This document shows positions 1 to 3,913 of a stretch of DNA of 7,961 nt, piece after piece. The position numbers were made by a program, and so were the translations under genes. The stretch comes from DATFWK01 sp035259345 (GTDB taxonomy: Bacteria; Actinomycetota; Thermoleophilia; Miltoncostaeales; Miltoncostaeaceae), in the NCBI GenBank assembly GCA_035259345.1, contig DATFWK010000039.1, forward strand, positions 1 through 7,961, in the 5' to 3' direction. The notes below the pieces were generated by a model. The model was not told where the DNA came from and did no database searches. It saw only the letters and a list, made by a program, of their open reading frames with translations. Each line of letters opens with the position of its first letter. The first letter of the stretch is position 1.

Positions 1-1739
1 CGCGCGGCCTGCTCCTGGCCGGCGCCTCGCGATGCGGCCTGGCACTCGAGCAGGCCGGCCTCCACGAGGGTCAGCGCCTCGCGCTCCAGGACGCCGAGCG
101 CGCCCGCGGGCGCGCCCTGTTCCTGGCCGACGCGACGGGCGCCCTCCAGGAGGACCTCGAGCTCGGCCGCCGTCTCGAACGGGTCCTCGAGCTCACCGTG
201 CCGGCGCTCGCGGACTTCGGGATGGTGGAGGCGTTCGACTCGGCCGGCGACGGCGGGCTGCGGGCCGTCCGGCATACCGACCCGGACCTCGAGCAGGTCC
301 TCAGGCGGCTGGGCGACGTCGCTCCGCGCCGCGGGCGCCGCACGGGCCTCGCCGCCCTCGTCGACCAGGGCCAGGGGGCCGTCCTCTCACTGGGGCCGGA
401 GGAGCGCGCGACCCTGGGCGGCGATCCGCAGTCGCGCGGGCTGATCGAGGCGCTGGCCCCGACGGGGCTGCTCGTCCTGCCGCTCGTGGCGCGCGGGACC
501 GAGGTCGGCGTGCTGGCTCTCGCGTCGTCGTCGCCGGGGCGGACGCTGGGGCCGGAGGACCTTCCCTTCGTCGAGGCCCTCGCCGGCCGGACGGCGCTGG
601 CGATCGAGAACGCCCGCGCCTTCCACGAGCAGCGCGCCATCGCCCGCCGCCTCCAGTCCAGCCTGCTGGCTGGCGCCGCGACAGACGTCCCCGACCTGTC
701 CATCGCGACCCGCTACCAGCCGGCGTCGGACGAGCTCGAGGTCGGAGGGGACTGGTTCGACCTCGTCGTGCGCCCGGACGGCCGCGCGGTCGCCATGGTG
801 GGCGACGTGGTCGGGCGCGGGCTCGAGGCCGCGGCGACGATGGGCCGGTTGCGGAGCGCGGCGAGCGGCCTGGCGCTCGTGTGCGACGGCCCGTCCACGC
901 TCCTCGACCACGTCGACCGCATCGCCGACGCGACCCCGGCCGCCTACCTCACCACGCTGGCCTGCGCGTACCTCGAGCCGAGGACCGGTGAGATGCGCTA
1001 CGCGTGCGCGGGGCACCCGCCGCCGCTGCTCGTCGACCCGTCCGGCTCGCCGCGGTTCCTCGACGGCGGCCGCTCCGCGCCGCTCATCGGGCTCGAGCCA
1101 GGCCAGCGGGAGGAGGACCGGGTCGCCTTCCCGCCGGGCTCCACGCTCATCCTCTACACGGACGGCCTCGTCGAGCGACGGGGCTCGTCGCTCGACGATC
1201 GGCTCGAGAGCCTGGCCGAGGCGGCCGCCGCGGGACCGGTCGAGAGCATCCAGGATCTCGCCGACACGCTCCTCGCGCGGATGGTCGGCGACGCGGCCCG
1301 GCCGGACGACGTCGCCGTGCTGTGCGTCGCGTTCGACCCGGCCGACGCGAGGGTCTACGCCCGCCGCTACCCTGCCCATCCGCAGCACCTGGCCGATGCC
1401 AGGAGCGACCTCAGGACCTGGCTGCGGGCGCTCGGGTGCGGCCACGATGAGATGTACGACATCGTCCTCGCCGCCGGCGAGGCCCTGGCCAACGCCGTCG
1501 AGCACGCCTATTCGGACGGCCAGAGCGGCGAGCTCGCGATGGAGCTGCGGGACGTGGACGGCGAGCTGCGCGTGCAGCTGCGCGACTTCGGGCGCTGGCG
1601 CGATCCGCCCGCCCCGGGACCGCGGGGCCGCGGCATCCCGATCATGCGCCAGGTGATGGACGAGGTCAGCCTCCACTCGGACGCCAGCGGCACGATCGTC
1701 ACGCTTCGGAAGCGGGTTCCGGTCCGGGCCCCCGGATAG
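1..1739 (+). CDS. GAF sensor with fused PP2C (SpoIIE/RsbU-type) phosphatase and RsbW-type HATPase kinase, 5'-partial
   Basis: The reading frame is open from base 3 to the TAG at 1737-1739 (578 residues visible), so the start lies left of the window; the GTG at 198 is inside a GAF domain and is not the real start. Residues are numbered from base 3. Residues 1-25 look like the closing helix of a preceding GAF domain (RCGLALEQAGL). Residues about 50-210 form a full GAF domain ending ALAIENARAF. Residues about 230-445 are a SpoIIE/RsbU-type PP2C phosphatase with its metal ligands: GGDWFD (248-253), GDVVGRG (267-273), YTDG (385-388) and PDD (434-436). Residues about 450-573 are an RsbW/SpoIIAB-type HATPase: N box E493 and N497, G1 DFG (528-530), G2 GRG (542-544). 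Known family role: the phosphatase dephosphorylates a STAS anti-anti-sigma protein and the kinase phosphorylates it or binds a sigma factor. The opposing activities share one soluble chain here. The sigma gene follows 79 bases later. The domain calls are firm; the target is inferred. Confidence 0.93.
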   Translation, partial: RGLLLAGASRCGLALEQAGLHEGQRLALQDAERARGRALFLADATGALQEDLELGRRLERVLELTVPALADFGMVEAFDSAGDGGLRAVRHTDPDLEQVLRRLGDVAPRRGRRTGLAALVDQGQGAVLSLGPEERATLGGDPQSRGLIEALAPTGLLVLPLVARGTEVGVLALASSSPGRTLGPEDLPFVEALAGRTALAIENARAFHEQRAIARRLQSSLLAGAATDVPDLSIATRYQPASDELEVGGDWFDLVVRPDGRAVAMVGDVVGRGLEAAATMGRLRSAASGLALVCDGPSTLLDHVDRIADATPAAYLTTLACAYLEPRTGEMRYACAGHPPPLLVDPSGSPRFLDGGRSAPLIGLEPGQREEDRVAFPPGSTLILYTDGLVERRGSSLDDRLESLAEAAAAGPVESIQDLADTLLARMVGDAARPDDVAVLCVAFDPADARVYARRYPAHPQHLADARSDLRTWLRALGCGHDEMYDIVLAAGEALANAVEHAYSDGQSGELAMELRDVDGELRVQLRDFGRWRDPPAPGPRGRGIPIMRQVMDEVSLHSDASGTIVTLRKRVPVRAPG

Positions 1740-1781
1740 GGCGCGCCACGCCTGTCGCGGCGCGACATCGCGGCCTCGCCC

Positions 1782-1798
1782 CGGGGTTGAAAACCCCG
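1782..1798. repeat. Perfect 7-bp inverted repeat between the sensor and sigma genes
   Basis: CGGGGTT (1782-1788) and AACCCCG (1792-1798) pair perfectly around the three bases GAA. A second short repeat follows at once: CCCCG (1794-1798) pairs with CGGGG (1802-1806), so the two hairpins are alternatives. CCGGGGT also occurs as a direct repeat at 1781-1787 and 1801-1807, 20 bases apart. There is no T-run, so this would be a poor intrinsic terminator for the upstream gene. An operator or a promoter-embedded symmetry is equally possible, since the repeat overlaps the -35 of the proposed promoter at 1785-1809. Confidence 0.5.
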
Positions 1799-1809
1799 CT
1801 CCGGGGTAC
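1785..1809 (+). promoter_or_regulatory. Candidate sigma-B/sigma-F-type promoter (P1) for the sigma gene
   Basis: GGTTGA (1785-1790), 13 bases, then GGGTAC (1804-1809). This fits the general-stress class known as GTTTAA-N12-14-GGGTAT in Bacillus and GNNT-N14-16-GGGTAC/T in Streptomyces; counted that second way it is GGTT-N15-GGGTAC. The -10 ends 9 bases before the ATG at 1819, so a transcript would start at or just before the start codon, giving a leaderless or nearly leaderless mRNA. No good Shine-Dalgarno is present (only AGGCGG, 1812-1817, too close to the ATG), which suits that reading. The site is a sequence match only. Confidence 0.5.
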
Positions 1810-1818
1810 CTAGGCGGC

Positions 1819-2877
1819 ATGGCGAAGTCGATCGAGGACCTGGCCCTGGTGGAGCTGCTCTTCGATCACGCCCGGGAGCGTGGCTGCATCGAGCTCTCGG
1901 AGGTGGACCAGATCGCCGCCGGGGTCGGCATGGACCAGGGGGAGCTCGAGGCGCTCTACGAGGCGATCGAGCAGCGGGGCATCGTCCTTCGGGACGACTG
2001 CGGCCAGCGCGCTCGCGGCGGCCCGACGTACTCGAACTCCGCGCTCGCCGAGACGACGACCGACTCGCTGCAGATGTTCATGAACGAGGTCCGCCGCTTC
2101 GCGCTGCTGACGCCGCGCGAGGAGCTGATGCTCGCGCAGCGCATCGAGCGGGGCGACGCCCTCGCGAAGGAGCGCATGATCAACGCCAACCTGCGGCTCG
2201 TCGTCTCGATCGCCAAGCGGTCCCAGGGGCGCGGCCTCTCGCTTCTCGACCTCATCCAGGAGGGCGTCCTGGGGCTCATCCGCGCGGTCGAGAAGTTCGA
2301 CTGGCGCCGCGGGTACAAGTTCTCGACCTACGCCACATGGTGGATCCGCCAGGCAGTCGCGCGGGGCATCGCCAACCAGGCGCGCGAGATCCGGCTGCCC
2401 GTCCACGTGGTCGAGGAGGAGCAGCGCCTCGCCCGGGCCGAGCGTGAGCTCGTGGCGGCCCTGCACCGGCCGCCCACCGACGAGGAGCTCGCCGAGCGTG
2501 CGCGCCTCTCGGTGGCACGGGTTCGCGAGATGCAGGCCCTCCCCCGCTCGGTCACGAGCCTCGACGGCCCGGTCGGGGACGAGGACGACACCCGCCTCGG
2601 CGACCTGATCGAGGGCCCGGGCGACGACGAGCCGTACGAGGAGGTGTCGGTGAGCCTCCGGGCGGACGCCGTGCGCCGGGCGCTCGGCGAGCTCAGCGAG
2701 CGCGAGCGCGCGGTCCTCGCGCTCCGGTACGGAATCGACGGGGACGGGCCGCTGACGCTTCGCGATATCGGTGCCAGGCTCGGCATCACCGCGGAGCGCG
2801 TCCGCCAGATCGAGACGACGGCGCTCGAGCACCTGGCCATGCGGCGCGAGCTGGAGGGCCTCCGGGAGGCCGCCTGA
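1819..2877 (+). CDS. RpoD-like sigma-70 RNA polymerase sigma factor (group 1/2)
   Basis: A 352-residue sigma-70 factor that directs core RNA polymerase to promoters. A short region 1.1-like segment spans residues 1-62 and region 1.2 spans 81-113. Region 2 (about 120-190) carries the signature DLIQEGVLGLIRAVEKF and YATWWIRQAV. Region 3 (about 195-275) includes the finger motif TRLGDLIEG. Region 4 (about 285-345) has the helix-turn-helix LTLRDIGARLGITAERVRQI. Regions 1.1 and 1.2, plus the region 2 signature, place it in the RpoD/HrdB group and not among SigB/SigF or ECF factors. Two recognition positions differ from E. coli RpoD: the T440 equivalent is Ala181 and the R584 equivalent is Ala325, while the Q437 (Gln178), E585 (Glu326) and R588 (Arg329) equivalents are kept. 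The usual HPSRS-like tail after region 4.2 is missing. It lies between genes for partner-switching regulators, which suggests a stress or secondary role, but it could be one of several primary-like factors. ATG 1819 is the only start that keeps region 1.1. Confidence 0.93.
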   Translation: MAKSIEDLALVELLFDHARERGCIELSEVDQIAAGVGMDQGELEALYEAIEQRGIVLRDDCGQRARGGPTYSNSALAETTTDSLQMFMNEVRRFALLTPREELMLAQRIERGDALAKERMINANLRLVVSIAKRSQGRGLSLLDLIQEGVLGLIRAVEKFDWRRGYKFSTYATWWIRQAVARGIANQAREIRLPVHVVEEEQRLARAERELVAALHRPPTDEELAERARLSVARVREMQALPRSVTSLDGPVGDEDDTRLGDLIEGPGDDEPYEEVSVSLRADAVRRALGELSERERAVLALRYGIDGDGPLTLRDIGARLGITAERVRQIETTALEHLAMRRELEGLREAA

Positions 2878-2883
2878 GCACCG

Positions 2884-2907
2884 CCGGCAACACCTAAGGC
2901 CGGATTT
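2884..2907 (+). terminator. Weak terminator-like hairpin after the sigma gene
   Basis: CCGGC (2884-2888) pairs with GCCGG (2899-2903) around a 10-base loop, followed by ATTT (2904-2907). It starts 6 bases after the sigma stop codon. The stem is short and the T-tract is minimal, so it is at best a weak terminator. Confidence 0.3.
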
Positions 2908-2918
2908 CCGCGCTTCTC

Positions 2919-2930
2919 CACACGGGTGTG
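2919..2930. repeat. Palindrome abutting the -35 of P2, possible operator
   Basis: CACAC (2919-2923), GG, then GTGTG (2926-2930) is a perfect dyad whose last base is the first base of the proposed -35 GTTTGA. A two-base loop is too tight for a full hairpin, so a protein-binding site on DNA is the more natural reading. No known operator is recognised. Confidence 0.35.
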
Positions 2931-2954
2931 TTTGAAGTTTCGCGTGGGGGGTAA
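2930..2954 (+). promoter_or_regulatory. Candidate sigma-B/sigma-F-type promoter (P2) downstream of the sigma gene
   Basis: GTTTGA (2930-2935), 13 bases, then GGGTAA (2949-2954). It matches five of six bases in each half of the GTTTAA-N12-14-GGGTAT general-stress consensus, with the same 13-base spacer as P1. The surrounding DNA is less GC-rich than the genes. Transcription would run rightward from about 2960, through the structured region at 3003-3073, toward the kinase gene at 3445. A hairpin at 2941-2966 covers its -10, so a terminator is the competing reading. Confidence 0.55.
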
Positions 2955-2966
2955 GCACCCCGCGCG
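2941..2966. repeat. GC-rich 9-bp hairpin covering the P2 -10 element
   Basis: CGCGTGGGG (2941-2949) pairs with CCCCGCGCG (2958-2966), with one G-U pair and an 8-base loop GGTAAGCA. No T-run follows. It could act as a terminator for the sigma gene or fold at the 5' end of the P2 transcript. As it includes the GGGTAA box, the promoter and hairpin readings compete or interact. Confidence 0.4.
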
Positions 2967-3002
2967 TCCCCCTGAACGGTGAGGCGGATGCGGACAAATC
3001 GT

Positions 3003-3073
3003 CTTGGGAGGCACGCTGCCCAGGACGCATGCGACATCACTCCCTGGTCGCCTGCTTCCTCGTACCTCCCAAG
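3003..3073 (+). other. Inverted repeat with internal stem, possible structured RNA leader
   Basis: CTTGGGAGG (3003-3011) and CCTCCCAAG (3065-3073) are a perfect 9-bp inverted repeat. After one mismatch, ACG (3013-3015) pairs with CGT (3061-3063). Inside the 53-base span, GCGAC (3031-3035) can pair with GTCGC (3047-3051), and CGCATGCG (3026-3033) is itself a palindrome. It lies about 40 bases downstream of the expected P2 start, where a 5' leader would be. It is 71 bases long, like a tRNA, but has no T-loop (TTCNANNC) and no recognisable D or anticodon arm. No known riboswitch class is recognised. Confidence 0.35.
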
Positions 3074-3448
3074 CCGGTCAACAGGAGCGGCCGCGGACCC
3101 CCACAGACGCGGTCGCTCCTCTCGTCGTGCCGCCGGGCCGGCCGCGGGTTTGCGAGCCGCGCACGGCGGGAACACGCGGACGTGGACGCCCGTGGGCAGG
3201 GCGAAATGGGAAGGAGCCCGGGCTTGGACGAGCGACGCAGGCCGGTGGAGGCGCCGAGGGAGCGGGTCGACGAGGACCTCGAGCACACTGAGGTGCGTCA
3301 GATCGAGGACCACGGGCCGGATCATCCCGGCCCGGACCCGGGCGGCCGCTTCCCGGTCCCCTCGTCGGACCAGGACCAGGGCCGGCCGGCCGAGCCGTCG
3401 CAGCCGTCCCGCCCGCCCGGACGGCGGCGCAAAGAGCGGCGCCGGTGA
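3029..3448 (+). CDS. Doubtful small hydrophilic protein overlapping the kinase gene start
   Basis: A 139-codon frame with no recognised domain. The protein is rich in Arg, Pro, Glu, Asp and Gln and ends in a basic tail (GRRRKERRR); it would be disordered. Two signs favour coding. First, over the last 77 codons about nine in ten third positions are G/C, with first positions lower and second positions lowest, the usual pattern of real genes in such genomes (hand count). Second, its TGA (3446-3448) overlaps the GTG of the kinase gene as GTGA, a common sign of translational coupling. The start is uncertain: ATG 3029 sits inside the inverted repeat, while ATG 3206 (80 residues) has a purine-rich AGGGCGAA just before it. 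The low-complexity composition and a competing minus-strand reading argue against it. If real, it would be transcribed with the kinase, probably from P2. The rest of 2878-3444 shows no gene. Confidence 0.35.
   Translation: MRHHSLVACFLVPPKPVNRSGRGPPQTRSLLSSCRRAGRGFASRARREHADVDARGQGEMGRSPGLDERRRPVEAPRERVDEDLEHTEVRQIEDHGPDHPGPDPGGRFPVPSSDQDQGRPAEPSQPSRPPGRRRKERRR
3242..3385 (-). pseudogene. STAS-like (anti-anti-sigma) trace, possible relic
   Basis: In the minus frame containing the ATG at 3323-3325, the translation includes ALVLVRRGDREAAARV just upstream of that ATG and RPVVLDLTHLSVLEVLVDPL just after it. This resembles the first strand, first helix and second strand of a STAS domain (RsbV/SpoIIAA type), where VVLDL precedes the phosphorylatable loop. 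The loop's DSSG-type serine motif is absent. The resemblance fades beyond PRRLHR, and no start codon lies far enough upstream to cover the first strand. An intact gene is therefore unlikely. An antisense reading of an Asp/Glu/His-rich plus-strand frame naturally yields Val/Leu runs, so chance is a serious alternative. It is recorded because a STAS protein is the missing partner of this locus. Confidence 0.18.
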
Positions 3449-3459
3449 CCGGTGACCGG
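3442..3459. repeat. 7-bp tandem repeat at the kinase start codon
   Basis: CCGGTGA is repeated at 3442-3448 and 3449-3455, followed by CCGG. Each unit contains GTG and TGA. The kinase GTG (3445) is in the first unit; the second GTG (3452) is out of frame. The stop of the upstream small frame is also in the first unit. Confidence 0.6.
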
Positions 3460-3864
3460 CCGAAGGGCGGCGACGCTCGCGTGCCGGAGCCCCTCATGAT
3501 CGCCGTCGGCGCGGACAGGGCCAGCCCGGCGCGGGCACGGCGGGCGATCAAGGCGCTCGGGCTGCCGAGGCAGGTCGAGAAGGACGCCATGCTGCTCACG
3601 AGCGAGCTCGTCAGCAACAGCGTGCTGCATGCGGGGATTGGCCCGGGCGACGCGATCATGCTCAAGATGGAGGCCTGGCCGGATCATGTCCATATCGCGG
3701 TGCGCGACCCCGGCCGTGGCCGGGACCGGCCGGCCGTGCTCGAGGGCGAGCCCGCCTTCGGCGGCTGGGGCATGCGGCTCGTCCAGCGGCTGTCGGACGG
3801 GTGGGGCGTAGCGGCACGTCCGGCCTGCACATGCGTCTGGTTCGACCTCTCGGTCGGCGGATAG
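3445..3864 (+). CDS. Stand-alone HATPase anti-sigma factor kinase (RsbW-like)
   Basis: A 139-residue cytosolic protein made almost wholly of one GHKL/HATPase domain of the actinobacterial anti-sigma regulator type. From GTG 3445 the N box is SELVSNSVLHAG (Glu54, Asn58), the G1 box is RDPGRG (Asp88, Gly90) and the G2 box is GGWGMRLV (106-113), so ATP binding looks intact. Known family role: it binds a sigma factor and/or phosphorylates a STAS partner, releasing or trapping the sigma factor. It belongs to a different subfamily from the HATPase fused in the gene ending at 1739 (SELVSNSVLHA versus GEALANAVEHAY), so it is not a copy of it. The start could be GTG 3445 (weak AAAGAG 8 bases upstream, GTGA overlap), GTG 3481 (AAGGGCGG upstream) or ATG 3496; all keep the domain. 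A multi-GAF phosphatase gene follows 49 bases later, probably its opposing enzyme. The cognate sigma and STAS partners are not shown by sequence. Confidence 0.88.
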   Translation: MTGDRPKGGDARVPEPLMIAVGADRASPARARRAIKALGLPRQVEKDAMLLTSELVSNSVLHAGIGPGDAIMLKMEAWPDHVHIAVRDPGRGRDRPAVLEGEPAFGGWGMRLVQRLSDGWGVAARPACTCVWFDLSVGG

Positions 3865-3913
3865 ACTCGGCGCCGCGACGTCCACCGCCGGAGGCCGAGG
3901 CCCGCCCGCCCAC

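Noticed and set aside
198..200. GTG as the start of the first gene
   Set aside because: The same frame stays open to the window edge and the upstream residues are GAF-like, so the gene begins outside the window.
387..1820. Long minus-strand open frame of 477 codons
   Set aside because: It is the antisense shadow of the sensor gene; the plus frame has clear GAF, PP2C and HATPase motifs.
2311..2316. GGGTAC box inside the sigma gene
   Set aside because: It encodes the conserved GYKF motif of region 2 and has no matching upstream element.
3003..3073. tRNA-like segment of 71 bases with matched ends
   Set aside because: It lacks a T-loop motif, a D arm and an anticodon arm, and the outer stem is nine pairs, not seven.
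3862..3867. TAGACT as a -10 for the four-GAF phosphatase gene
   Set aside because: It overlaps the kinase stop codon and has no acceptable -35; read-through from the kinase gene is simpler.
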